DNA of 64,000 nucleotides from positions 1,550,001-1,614,000 of the forward strand of contig JAKULF010000007.1 in the NCBI GenBank assembly GCA_022661535.1, given 5' to 3'. The position numbers and the translations under genes are program-made. Position 1 is the stretch's first letter, and every line of letters begins with the position of its first letter. Shown piece after piece: positions 10,914-22,455 of the stretch. Origin of the DNA: Eutypa lata. Lineage: Eukaryota; Ascomycota; Sordariomycetes; Xylariales; Diatrypaceae. The notes under the pieces were generated by a model. That model had not been told where the DNA came from. It did not search any database and saw nothing but the letters and a program-made list of their open reading frames with translations.

Positions 10914-12055
10914 ATGGTGAGTTGAAGGCCTATCAGTTAGTGCAATGCCAGAAATGGTAGATGCCTGCACTTTTTGGAATTGAATTTAGAGAATCACCGC
11001 AAGATGCTTCGGAGTAGGAGGATGAAAAAAAAGTCTGAAGCGCAAATTGCTGATTCGAGGATTGTGATAATAGGGGTTCGACAAGATGCTCAAGAGCAGC
11101 GCTTACTACAGGTGAGTAATAACCATTTGACTCAATTATCATCTTGATTTCGTGGTTCACATGTAGCTAACTTTTCTACTTTTCTGTCAGCCGCTTCCAA
11201 ACCAAGTACAAGCGCAGAAGAGAGGGAAAGACCGACTACTATGCCCGCAAGCGATTGATCACCCAGGCCAAGAACAAGTACAATGCCCCTAAGTACAGAC
11301 TGGTTGTCCGCTTCACCAACCGCGACATCATCGTCCAGATCATCACCTCTGAGATCTCCGGCGACAAGGTCTTCGCCGCCGCCTACGCCCATGAGCTGAA
11401 GGCCTACGGCATCGAGCACGGTCTTACCAACTGGGCCGCTTCCTATGCCACTGGTCTTCTGGTCGCCCGCCGTGTCCTCAAGAAGCTTGGCCTCGACGAG
11501 TCCTTCACTGGTGTCGAGGAGGCCGATGGAGAGTACACTCTAACCGAGGCTGCCGAGGTTGATGGTGAGGAGCGCCGACCTTTCAAGGCTTTCCTTGATG
11601 TCGGTCTTGCCCGAACCTCCACCGGTGCTCGTGTCTTCGCTGTCATGAAGGGTGCCTCTGACGGTGGTATCTTCGTTCCCCACTCCGAGAACCGATTCCC
11701 CGGTTTCGATATCGAGTCGAAGGAGCTCGATGCTGAGACCCTCCGCAAGTACATCTTCGGTGGCCACGTTGCCGAGTACATGGAGACTCTGGCTGATGAC
11801 GATGAGGAGCGATACAAGAGCCAGTTCCAGCAGTACATCGACGATGATGTCGAAGCTGATGGTCTTGAGGACATCTACACCGAGGCTCACGCCGCTATCC
11901 GTGAGGATCCTTTCAAGAAGCCCGAGGGTGCTTCTGCGAAGAAGAGCAAGGAGGAGTGGAAGGCCGAGTCCCTGAAGTACAAGACTCCCAAGTCTACCCG
12001 GGAGGAGAGAGAGAAGCGAATCCAGGCGAAGATCGCGGAGCTCCGAGACGAGTAA
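10914..12055 (+). CDS. RPL5: 60S ribosomal protein L5 (uL18)
   Basis: Three exons, 10914..10916, 11074..11111 and 11191..12055, encode 301 aa, the usual length. Exon 1 is only the ATG; intron 1 (157 bp) starts GTGAGT directly after it, and intron 2 (79 bp) ends CTGTCAG. The start reads MGFDKMLKSSAYYSRFQTKY and leads into GKTDYYARKRLITQAKNKYN, a hallmark of eukaryotic L5. Later landmarks are RLVVRFTNRDI, GLTNWAASYATGLL, FKAFLDVGLARTSTGARVF and IPHSENRFPG-like VPHSENRFPG, with a Lys-rich C-terminal helix. L5 binds 5S rRNA and, with L11, forms the 5S RNP that becomes the central protuberance of the large subunit. Upstream in-frame codons confirm no other start. Confidence 0.97.
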
Positions 12056-12881
12056 AGGAACTGATACCACAAGCAAAAAAAGGGTTCGAGGCCATTCGGA
12101 ATGCACGGTTGTCTTTGGCACATGGAGTTCATAGGCTGGGATTAGTTTGACAGGCCATTCTACGAATTGATGAATTTAATGCGCCGTCGTTAGTTCCTTT
12201 GACCAAACAGATGAATGCTACCGAGTAATGGGCTAAATAATCTTGCTTGTGATGAAGACACATGATTCAACTTGTATCACCTCTGCTCTTATGTGATCAT
12301 CTCGAAATTCTCTCTACTGGTTTGTCCAACTCTAGCCCGTGTTCGCTATCTGGTAACCGTTTGTTCAGAGGTATTACGCAAAAACTCGTCACTTAGATAA
12401 GACTGAGCAAGCCTCAAGTCATAATTTGCTTTGATTCTTGTATTGTTGCTCCGACTGGCCTTCTATTCACTTCCCCTTCTGCTTGGGCATTCCCTACTAC
12501 CTATTGTTCACTTTCATAGCTAGCACTTTTGTGGCCGATGCTTGTGATTAGCTAGGGCATCCAATGTTTGCTTCAAGCGACCATTCATTCACTATACCAT
12601 ACCTCCGGACTCACAGAACTCAACCACCATATGCCTGCACTCTTCCCCCCCTTCCCCTCTTGTATATAAAAAAATCTTGCCCTTGTGTGTTCCTCTACAC
12701 CCTTTCTCTTCCTCATATATCGCTTTTACCAGCTACCTACTCCTTCGCTTCGTCTTCTCTCTCTCTCTGCTTCTCTTCGGAGCAAGCAAACCACTTGCTC
12801 GAGATAATCAGATACCTACCTACCTACCAACCTACTTACCTATACATAGCTGCCTGCCTGCCTGCCAGTCTCTCGCTTGTT
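12056..12881. other. RPL5 3' UTR and promoter/leader of the next gene
   Basis: From about 12560 the plus strand becomes strongly pyrimidine-rich, and direct CTAC and CTGC repeats run from 12810 to 12866. This suits a promoter and 5' leader for the ORF at 12882. An in-frame upstream extension to 12564 exists but is Leu/Ser/Pro noise. Confidence 0.5.
12663..12671 (+). promoter_or_regulatory. TATA-like box
   Basis: TATATAAAA followed by a CT-rich tract at 12750-12780, about 210 bp upstream of the ATG at 12882. The spacing implies a leader of roughly 150-190 nt. Confidence 0.4.
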
Positions 12882-13223
12882 ATGTGCCGCCGAGGCAAGG
12901 ACAAGAACGCCGGTTCCTCATACTATTATTACGACAAGCGCCAGCACCACAAAGACCAACATCGGCAACCATCCAACGACATGTTCATCATCACGCCGAC
13001 CCCGCCGCCGCAGCCGCAGCCGATCGTCTGGGCAGCTCCCATTGTCCAGCAACAGCGACCTGTCCTGTACCCGTCGTACCAGGTACCGACTGCGGTCCGT
13101 CCCGTCGTCCCCGTCTACCAGCAGCGGCCGGTACAAGTCGTTCCGCTCCCGCAGCCGCAGCCGCAGCCGCAGCAGCACATCGTGTCGTGGTCGCAGCCTT
13201 CGTTTACTATTCACTATCGTTAG
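12882..13223 (+). CDS. Small Pro/Gln/Tyr-rich hypothetical protein
   Basis: The single-exon frame of 113 aa starts at the first ATG after a pyrimidine-rich leader. It opens MCRRGKDKNAGSSYYYYDKR, continues with a His/Gln/Lys segment, and then becomes almost pure Pro, Gln and Val with repeated PQPQP and QQRPV motifs before ending FTIHYR. There is no signal peptide or membrane helix. It is compositionally like other short disordered fungal proteins and I recognise no family. The same reading frame stays open upstream to 12564, so a longer product is formally possible, but that part reads like a translated leader. Confidence 0.5.
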   Translation: MCRRGKDKNAGSSYYYYDKRQHHKDQHRQPSNDMFIITPTPPPQPQPIVWAAPIVQQQRPVLYPSYQVPTAVRPVVPVYQQRPVQVVPLPQPQPQPQQHIVSWSQPSFTIHYR

Positions 13224-16200
13224 ACTAGATTTGTTGCTGTGGGAGACGAGGTTGGGTATGGGTATGGGTATGGGTATGACTGATATGGAGGCTGGTGATC
13301 TATATATGGCGTGAGGGTGTGTGTTTTTTTTTAGGATCTAGATGAGGATATGTAATTCTTCTGGAGGCTGGTTTTGTGTCTGGTGGTACAAGGCATTCCT
13401 TTGCACCCGTTCTGGTTAACTTATGGTTGGTGATGGTGTTTTAGGGAGTTAGTTGCACGCTTGCCGTTACTTATAGTAGATAGGAGGCGGACGCCTATCT
13501 GCTGGGTTTGCTTCTTGGGGTTCATCCTGCGGGTTTCTCGTCATTTGGACAAAATGGCATATGCTATACACCGTGATCTGGGAACGGAGTGCCCTTCTTC
13601 TCCGCTATAGAAGGCAGAGGGGAAATAGGAGCTGTGTTGTGTTTTGTTGTAATACCCACTTGCAGCAGTAACATAAGCCCCTATATCAAGCACCTCCCGC
13701 AGCAAATATCACCAGTGGCAGTATCATTGCGTAGACATGAAACCGCCGTACAAAGATGCCGTCACCTGAATTTGCACCGTACAAGGTGATATAGATTCGA
13801 ACCTGTGATATGGAAGGCTTGTAGTGCATACCGACACTGTTTAGACTAGTAAGGATGACTGTTGGTCAGCTAGGTACGTTGCTAAGTGTAACAACAAGGT
13901 GGTAAATAGTTTGCTATCATAGTCTCAACCCATAGTTTGTTTTTGTGACCGAATCCTTGACATCTTAGATATGTTACCCCAAGCCCAATGTGACGACTTG
14001 ATACAAGATTTCGTCGGAGCCCTACCTGCTATAGTAGGTTAGGTAGGTTGGCGTTGGGGACTGGGCAACGACCTTATGCAGAAACAAGAAATCATCCTAC
14101 AGTTGTAAGGACAAACGCGTAGGCCTTATTAGCCAATGGTAGCGGAGACGAGGGGTTTCAAGGTGCTTTGAATCTAGAAATACGGAGAGGTAAATGTTCT
14201 TTGATATAAACATGTCATGTTTCTGACTACGAGGTTTCGTGCTCTCCTGGATTGTTGCAAGATCATGTAATACTGGTAAACAAGATATTTGCTTCCTACA
14301 GAGACTATGTAGCTCTACTGTACGTGCTTGCCATGCAGCCTACAGAGATAAACTTCCAAGAGATACATAACTATCGACTAGTCAACGTCTGTTTCGTCTG
14401 ATGGCCATCCGCAGCATGCGCATCCCAGCACCTCAGGTGGCAGCAAGGAGGCTCATGGCATCTGCGAGGTCTGCATTGAAAGATGCAGGTTGCCGTCTGG
14501 TCTGAGACTTACAAGCTACCTACCTATCACAAAGCGGCGGGCAAAAGCTTTATTCACTCCAAACAGAAAACCGGGAACCGGCCTTGACAGCTATATACGT
14601 ACAACTAGACTGTTTACCAACCTACCTGCATGCATGCATGCATGCAATGGAGGTAGCTCTACGTAGTTATATCGGATATAAACTGCTGCTACCTGCATAT
14701 AGTATGTATGTTATCAGTGGTTATGTATATACGTATACGTACGCCGTGGATACCCTGTTACCTTTTGGCCCCCATGGAACATCTGGAACAATGTGAAACG
14801 GGCATCCGGCAAGCTCCCTCCCCCAGTGGGCTGGAGCAGCCGCCCGTGGTGCAGAAGATAGACCTGTTTGTGGGATCGCCCTTTTTAATGCTAGAGCTTC
14901 CTTTCAAACAATGACGTGGAATGGTGTGAGGAGGGGGCTGCTATAGGGAGGGAAGCCACAGTAGCTGCTGTCCCTTCTTTAATGCGCATTGTGTGTTATT
15001 GTCGCAGAGGTTGGAATTTGGATGATGCAAGCATGGACAAGATATGTATGACCCTCCAGTGACTGGCTGCCTATCTGCCTATATATGTATACCGGAAATA
15101 TCGCGGGACTTGGTGTCTCGGTCAATTTCGGCATAGAGTGTGAGAGTCAATAAAGATTATGCTGCCAGTTCTTGGTTAATGGCTCGAATGTTCTTGGAGG
15201 CTGTGCTGTTTCCTCGTATTTCCGTGCTACGTGCGTTGAGTCGGGTACGTCAATGTGGCGAATCCGGGTCGGCCATGCCGCAATGTGCCCGGAAGAGAGA
15301 GCTACTGTCGGGTCACATTTGTGTACTCGGTAGTTAGATAGTCATACACGATTGCTAAAGAATTGAGGTGGAAATGTGTATTTAAGTATGATATTATCAT
15401 CATCACGTGTCCCAGGTTTGATGGTTCTACAATTATAGGTAACTACATACGCTATATCTATGCAGTGATCTGTAATATGTACGCCAAGTCTTAAGTATGC
15501 CAAGTCCCAAGGGGCAGCCCATGAGCGGCACTTGCGGGAGGTAGGGGAGCTGGGGAGGTAACTCTGAATTGCGGCTCTCGAGACACACACTACACTAGAC
15601 CCGTGATGCGAATCCCTGTGGTCTGGAACGTGGTGGGCGACTCGTGTTGCCCATATACCTAGGTGTTTATTATATTGCAGCCGTTCAATGCTCGACGCTA
15701 GCATACATTGATATTGATGCCGAATATTCGCTTCTCTTCTGTTGTATGTTATAAGTTGGATGTTGAAAAGGGGCAGGCTATCTGACGTTAACTAGGTAGA
15801 CCGCACAAGACAACATGCAATTTGCAATTTTAGATAAGAGACTGTTAATGTTAACCCTAGCTAGGGTTGCAGCGAGCAATCTTAGAAGCTACATATGTAT
15901 GTATGTGCGTGCAAACCAATTTTCACATGGCGAATCGTTAATCATCAATCACCCTGTACATAGGTAGTTATGTATTCGTCAATATTTAAACTAAACACTA
16001 ACTACTGCCAGGTACGTGCTTTGTAGGGATCAGTTATTGACAAAACTTGGAAACGTGAAATTGAAGAAAAGGTGGGCGACTGCTGTTGCGTGCGTAACTA
16101 CATACTAGGTAGGTGCTGTAGAAGCCGTTCAAGCCTGTTGAACATGGACTGACGCGTACCAAGCGTATCTGTCCATGTATGTGGTAGGTATTAGTAGGTC

Positions 16201-18235
16201 CGATCAGACGGGTAGTAATAATAGCGTGGGAAAAAAAAGGTAGGTGGCGCTATGAGGATTTGCATTGCCAGCGGACGGCGGTGATAGCAGATGCGCCATC
16301 CCGCGCTGCCCATGAACCGGCTTTACATAGCTTGATATCTTGGCGTCGAATGAAAAAAGCAAGTTCACTGGTGACTGGAGCCCTCATGAAGATCAAGGAA
16401 TGATTGGAGCATGTCGTCATGATAGACTACCTACACTACATATGTATGTATACTAAAAAGACCCGAATGTCCACTGCCCACACCGGAAGAGTCTACCCAC
16501 ATACCCAGATAACCGCCATAATCAGCTAATGTAGGGGTTTAGTTAGTGTGGGAACGTCGCATGTTGTATGTATTCGGGTCGGGTCTTCTCATGAAGATCA
16601 CTAGCAGTTCTAACGTGAGTATTTGTCTTTTTGTATAACACGCCGGTAAATGTATCAGACGTAGCATAGCATATCGTGTTCGTCAGCTTGAAAGCTCCTA
16701 TTCAAGGTTTGGTCGTTGCCTGAGATGAACTTGAACCCGAGCTCCCTCGCTAAGTTAGATAATCCTGCAAGATCGTATATTGGCAGTCTAGGGCGGCGAT
16801 GGATGTGGGCTGGGTGTGTACCTATGCATAATACCTAGGTAGCTACAGCATACTAAAATTTAGGGGAGATCCTAGCAGAATCTTATGAGACTTAGACAGA
16901 TACTGAAGTACATTCATATAACTGCGACAACCAAACAAATTGATACATACAGGTATAGTAGAAGCATCTTACCTTGCAGAACTGGTTGAAGTCCTATGCT
17001 GTCAATACATAGACGTGTTCAGAATACGATTTTACTAAAAGGATTCACTAGGAGTTAGATGATACATTTTGACTGGCAGTGTCAGCTTTGGAAGCTTGTT
17101 TATTCGTGAAACGATCAAGATACCTACTCATTCTGTAGTCAAGGTGAGTCAAGTAACCTACATAGGTAGACAAGCAGACAAGCAACAAGGTGAGAGATAA
17201 CAGTAATTGACGCCATCCCGATTGAACATTGAATCTGGAAGGTATCGACAGGGGCGTGGATGGAGCGAGTCAGTGGGGATTTTTAGCCAGCAATCTCGCC
17301 AATGGAGAATGGGTTCTGAGATGAAGGCTGTGACAATCCCTGACTTGCAGCCCCCGAGTGGGTAAAGGAACAGTGATGTGATATTTGATGATGAACTGGC
17401 AGACCGGACAGCACTGCGGACGACCTCCAGGTAATCAGTGCGAATAGCTACCTATCTGTTAAGCCTAGATTAACGTAAAAGATAACTATCTTCGAGTCCA
17501 AAGTAATGTACAACCATACATACAGATGCCACATACAGTACATACATGCATAACCCAAATACGTGTGTAGATATAACCGGCCACATCTAGTCAAATCAAC
17601 AAGATAGGCACATCTTGACGCCGTAGATAGTGGGATGGTTTCAAAACAGATGGTGAGGCATGCGTGGGCACTGAGTAGCGATCGACATTGTTTAGGTTCG
17701 ATAGTCTCTTGAAGTCTAATGTCGTGCATTGCAATAAATGGAGGACGAAAACCATTAACGTTGCTGGGAAGATTACTAGTGATAGGCAAAATGTGGTATA
17801 AAAATATGTTTACTACATACATAGTATACCCTCTATGTAGCTACATGCTATGAAGAATAGGTAGAGATAGGGTAGCACATGCCCTAATGTATGCTGTGCT
17901 ATTCTCCCCAGCCAGCCCAGCTCAACGCTATCAATTGTTTTTCTAGTATTCTAGTTAGTACATAGTATGTATTATTCCTACGTGCTAAGATTGGCTATGG
18001 AGATTTATCAACAGTAATGAGTGCACGGCGAGTCATCATCTCCCATGTTGCTGTACCTTTACTATGTAGTAAGTAACTAGATGTAGGTTTATTACTTTTA
18101 ATATGTGAGCTTGTTTTTACCCCTTTAGTTACCAACAGTACTTCGTAGTTCCTGGCACCTAACTCAACCAAGGTTAGGGAGTTGCCTAACCAAGCAAAAA
18201 AAATAGGGCACGACCCAGACTTCTTATTTTAAAAG
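13224..18235. other. Long non-coding stretch, about 5 kb
   Basis: No frame above about 125 codons and none that reads like a protein; the longest (17448-17822, minus) is Cys/Tyr/Leu noise. The region is full of short words such as ATGTATGTAT, CTACCTACCTA and GCATGCATGCAT (14631-14646). I find no tRNA, rRNA or transposon hallmark by eye. Confidence 0.55.
13254..13278 (+). repeat. (GGGTAT)4 tandem repeat
   Basis: Four GGGTAT units lie 30 bp after the stop codon of the small Pro/Gln-rich gene, in its presumed 3' UTR. Confidence 0.7.
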
Positions 18236-19611
18236 TTGGACCGTTGTTCCCACACCCCTCCAAGATTCGTCTTAGCGTACGCCCCCCTCTCCCCAATCCC
18301 AATACGACTGACCCATTCCAAAACGTTTCGGCTTTTCTTCTTCAAGGATCGACTTTCTCTTTTCCTTCTCTTTCTTCTCTCCCAAGTTCCTCTCGATCAT
18401 TCCCACCTTCCTCTCTTCCATTTCGGATTCATTCGTTTGTTAATAATTCTATCGTAAAAGGGGAAGAGCACTCGCTCAATTAGCTTCCTCGGTTTAATAA
18501 CACAATTCTCGCGTCACATATCGACCTCATTCACACTCTCGCGACCCAAAATAAATAAATAAGGGGCTACCGACCGATCAATCATAACAAAAAATACGAA
18601 TCCCCTACGATAACCTCGCGTCGATTAGGAATTTCATCAAGAACAGATAAAAAACCCATCGCCGGAAGGTTAATTGGTCGAGGGAGGAGATTTTTATTTT
18701 ACAGCTTCGGAGTGTTTATTTTTACGTCTTTAGTAGTACACGGTAAGTCAACGACCGAGTCGATTTTTGTTACATTCATCCTTCAAGGTATCAATCGTGG
18801 GGGAGTTCCTCATCGTCAATCCCATGTGAATTGGATACAACAAGCACAAATCAATGGTTTTGAACTATCGAATGTCATTGCCCTTTACCAGTAAAGGATT
18901 GTGGATTGTCATACTGCTCGTATCGCCTTGCAGTTGCAGCAGCCTAATGGACCAATGGGGTTCCGAGAAGGCCGCGCGTCGTGCCACCGTACTCGTACTG
19001 ATGTACGGTATCGCTGCCGGTATCTGCAATGGCTTGGACCGATAGCACCGATGGTGGTTGCCATTACTTACACTCTCCAACTGGCTCGATTGCATGCATG
19101 CATGAACGAGACACTCCACCACCTAGGGGAATGCTAGAATCAACCTGCTGGCAAGATCGAATTCTTACTGGCCAATTGGGATTAAAAACCCGGGGCAACG
19201 GCAACTACACAATACTTGAACCGTCCGGAGCTACATCCCATCCATCCTGTACACCACATCTACAACTTCCTTTTACTGGTCGGCGTCATTGTCACCTTCC
19301 TAATCATACATCTCCATTGGTCTGCACTGCACTCGACTCATTGGTGCGAATGTGTCTGATTGTGCATGCTTATATGGCTTCGTCCGAAAACAACTCGTTC
19401 ACTCTACACCAAACAATTATTCTTCAGCCTTGAGTCAATATCACTTTTGAACAGCAGGATCACCAGTCACGCAATACCTTCTTCATTTATAACTGCTGGT
19501 CCTTCATTTCGCGTTCCCTAATTGGAACCACTTTCTGTTTCGTAACCTGCAAAGGGTTTTCGCCCTGGAGGACTACCGCTAACATCGTTGATAAAGAAAC
19601 AGATAACAACA
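18236..19611 (+). promoter_or_regulatory. Core promoter and long 5' leader of the Ecm33-like gene (inferred)
   Basis: The plus strand from 18270 to 18425 is a dense CT-rich block, typical of transcription start regions in filamentous ascomycetes. The next 1.2 kb has several short upstream ORFs (for example at 18712, 18854 and 19029) but no protein-like frame. A consensus GTAAGT donor at 18740 suggests a leader intron; the matching acceptor is not obvious. I infer a transcript starting near 18.3-18.4 kb with a leader of over 1 kb. Confidence 0.4.
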
Positions 19612-20894
19612 ATGTATACCAAGCAGCAGCTCGTCTCTGCCGTTGCGGCACTAAGCATGGTTTCTGGTTAGTAAACACAAATATATCCTGATTTCTTAGA
19701 ACTTTTATCTCTAACCTACAAAAAATAGGCGTTGTCAGTGTCGGATGTGATGATGCAACCGCTACCATCCAGTCTGTCGCCGATGCTACCCAGATTGCAA
19801 GCTGCGACTCGATTGAGGGAAGCGTCGTTATTGCCCCCGGGTCCGGTCAATCTATCGACCTCAGTGGAGATCTCACCGAGATTGGAGGTGATCTGATCGT
19901 TGACAGCAATGCCCTGCTGAGCGACTTCTCGAGTACGTCCCTCGAGACCATTGGCGGTAGCTTCACGCTCAAGAACTTGACTGCCCTGTCTACCCTGAGT
20001 TTCTCCAGACTTAGCGAGGTTGGATCTATCGACTGGGCTACCCTGACCTTGCTGCCTGAGCTTAACTTCGGCACCCCGGGTATCACCAAGGCCAAGAGCG
20101 TCGTTATCGCCGATACTTTCATCGAGACCATCGATGGCATCAACGTCCAGTCGCTTACCGACATGAACCTGAACAACAACAAGCGGTTGACCAAGTTCTC
20201 TACCAGCATTAAGAGCTTGTCAAACGTGCTTAATGTCCAAGCCAACGGTTTGAACCTGGAGTTGGAGATGCCCAACCTGGAGTGGATCGCCAACTTGACC
20301 ATTGCCAATGTCACCACTTTCTCAGCCCCGTCTTTGAAGACTGTCAACGGTTCCATGCGATTTGACTCCAACTACTTCGAGAGCTTCAGCGCCCCCAACT
20401 TGACCGAGGTCCAAGATGGCGATATCTCTTTCGTCAGCAACCCTCAACTTACCAACCTTTCTTTCCCTTCCCTGGAGAGGATCGGCGGTGGTCTCACTGT
20501 TGCCAACAACACGGCTCTTGAGCAGGTTGATAGCTTCAAGTCGCTCGAGCGTGTCGGTGGTGCTGTTGCGTTCCGTGGTTCTTTCACCGATGTTGAACTT
20601 CCTGCGTTGACCGACGTTGTTGGTGGCTTCGAGGTTGTCTCTACTGAGGACCTCACCGACACCTGTGACACCCTAGGCGACTTGGGTAGCGTCGTCCAAG
20701 GCGAATACACCTGCACTGGTAAGGAGGCGGATGCGAACTCGAACACCGGCGATGCTGATGGCAGCACTGGCGACAGCGGATCTGGTAGCGGCAGTGGCAG
20801 CTCTGATGAGGGTGCCGCTGTCGCTCTTGGCCTCAACATCAACACCCTAGTCAGCCTGGCTGCTCTTGGCGCTGTATTCACCACTTTCTTGTAA
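19612..20894 (+). CDS. ECM33: Ecm33/Sps2-family GPI-anchored cell-wall protein
   Basis: Two exons, 19612..19666 and 19729..20894, joined across a 62-bp intron (GTTAGT donor, CTAAC branch, AATAG acceptor), encode 406 aa. Residues 1-20 are a signal peptide (hydrophobic VSAVAALSMVSGVVSV). The body is a run of leucine-rich receptor-L-like repeats with recurring IGG, LEMPNLE and FSAPSLKTV units and Asn-linked glycosylation sequons (NLT, NVT, NGS). It ends with a Gly/Ser-rich spacer and a hydrophobic tail (LNINTLVSLAALGAVFTTFL), the layout of a GPI-anchor signal. Ecm33 proteins sit on the plasma membrane and wall and are needed for normal wall architecture. Length and layout match the family; assignment of the exact paralogue rests on resemblance from memory. 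Confidence 0.92.
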
Positions 20895-21578
20895 TGGACG
20901 GACCTGTCAGTGTTGGGATCATAAAGGCACATAATCAATCCCCTTTCCTTTAGGTGTCACGAAAACTGTTGTCATTTCATCGGCTGCAAAGTGCGATTAG
21001 GATTACGTACAAGGAACTGCTAGACTTAATACGGACGCATGTGTTATTACGAGAGAAAGTCCCCTTCTTATTTGATTCTTCCTCTGGTGACGATCTCTTC
21101 GAGCTGCCTTGCCTGCCTCAGAACCTTATTGAATTGCGACCCATCACATCAGGGTTTTAAGAGATATCTGAGTGCTTGACCGTTGCATAATGTTCTACAT
21201 GCAAATAGCCTGGATACCCTGAGCTGGCTTTACACCACGATAAAAGAAATACGAGTTCGTCGGGCACGACCTCAGCAGATGATCCGGGGTTGGGTTGACT
21301 TAAAAAAAGGGGAGCTCTGACGTATGCGAAGAGAGGAGAGAGAGGGTGATTGGTACTTGGAGTTGTAATATGTGTCTTGCTTTTTTCTCTTGTTAGGGGG
21401 GGGTTTGAGGGTTGTAAGCAGCGGCGGCGGCGGCGGCGATAGTCGTGGTTGTTGAGAGACAGTACGGTGGCATGCATGTAATAGATAGAGAATACGAATA
21501 TTGCAGATTGGACTGTTTTTAACTATACCATCCGGCCGTATCGTCCTGTGTTTTAAGCCCTCTCTGATCTTCTGATGT

Positions 21579-21611
<33 letters not shown>
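21579..21611. repeat. (TAG)11 microsatellite
   Basis: Perfect trinucleotide run of about eleven TAG units in the intergenic region. Confidence 0.9.
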
Positions 21612-21775
21612 GTTACCAACCTGTTAGTTAACCGGCGCGCTTCGTGAGACTTAGATAGGTTGGACCTGTTTATGTGGTTGGTGTGCCATATTGATTAAGG
21701 CCTTCTGTAGATTGCTCTTATTCTTCATTAATCACGGAAGTAGTAAAGGCCTAGATTCTATTCTGTCTCAAGTAT

Positions 21776-21801
21776 GTACGTACGTACGTACGTACGTACG
21801 T
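21776..21801. repeat. (TACG)n microsatellite
   Basis: Self-complementary GTACGTACGT run of about 26 bp, ending in a GTGCGTATGTA variant. Confidence 0.85.
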
Positions 21802-22191
21802 GCGTATGTATAGATGAGTAGATCATGATATTCCTGATCCATCCCGCCCATCGACTGGGCGTTCCTTTCGAGCCTAATATATGTATTTGACTCGCTACAC
21901 GCGATCTGCTTCCAAGTACTGAGCCATCCATCCATCTATCTCATCCATCCCATCTACCCGCTCGTTACTAGACAGGATCTGCCTAGGTACATAAGTGGTT
22001 GGGTATCTCATCCTTCTCCGTGTAGACGGTATCGAAGGCAACTTCATTTCACTTTGTACTTGGACGAGGCCTATTCTACTCTTTTTTTCTTCGTAGTAAA
22101 AGGAAATCTAGTTTACATTGTTCTTCCGTATATACTCGTGCTCCTCGTGTCTACCCACATGCACTCACTTGATTCAATGCCTTGCTATAAA

Positions 22192-22215
22192 ACACACACA
22201 CACACACACACACAC
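22192..22215. repeat. (AC)n microsatellite
   Basis: Twelve AC units on the plus strand. Confidence 0.9.
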
Positions 22216-22346
22216 GCAACAGGATATAGAAGAGTCAAGTTCATGTAGTTGTCATTGCTAGGTAGGTACCTGCAAATCCCTATATCTGGACACCCCTTTC
22301 CATTGGTCATACCTGTAGGCGAATATTACAAATCCATGAGCTGGCT

Positions 22347-22373
22347 GTCTGACTGACTGACTGACTGACTGAC
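22347..22373. repeat. (GACT)n microsatellite
   Basis: About six GACT units, 83 bp before the SPF45 stop codon, in its probable 3' UTR. Confidence 0.85.
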
Positions 22374-22455
22374 GGGACATCGTATTTTGAACCTATCTCT
22401 TCGAGGTCTTCGGGGGACCTCTAGGATATCAACTCTCCCCTATCTGCCTATGCGC

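Larger units (their letters stand above)
20895..22455. other. Intergenic, convergent 3' ends with microsatellites
   Basis: Lies between the Ecm33-like stop (+) and the SPF45 stop (-). It holds four simple repeats listed separately (TAG, ACGT, CA and GACT units) and no protein-like frame. Confidence 0.6.

Noticed and set aside
11030..11065. Possible box C/D snoRNA in RPL5 intron 1
   Set aside because: CTGA motifs are present but no convincing RTGATGA box or terminal stem, so it is not annotated as an RNA.
12564..12881. N-terminal extension of the small Pro/Gln-rich protein
   Set aside because: It translates the CT-rich leader and TATA region; the composition is an artefact of pyrimidine-rich DNA.
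17448..17822. 124-codon minus-strand frame in the long non-coding stretch
   Set aside because: Cys/Tyr/Leu/His-rich noise, no splice partners, no domain.
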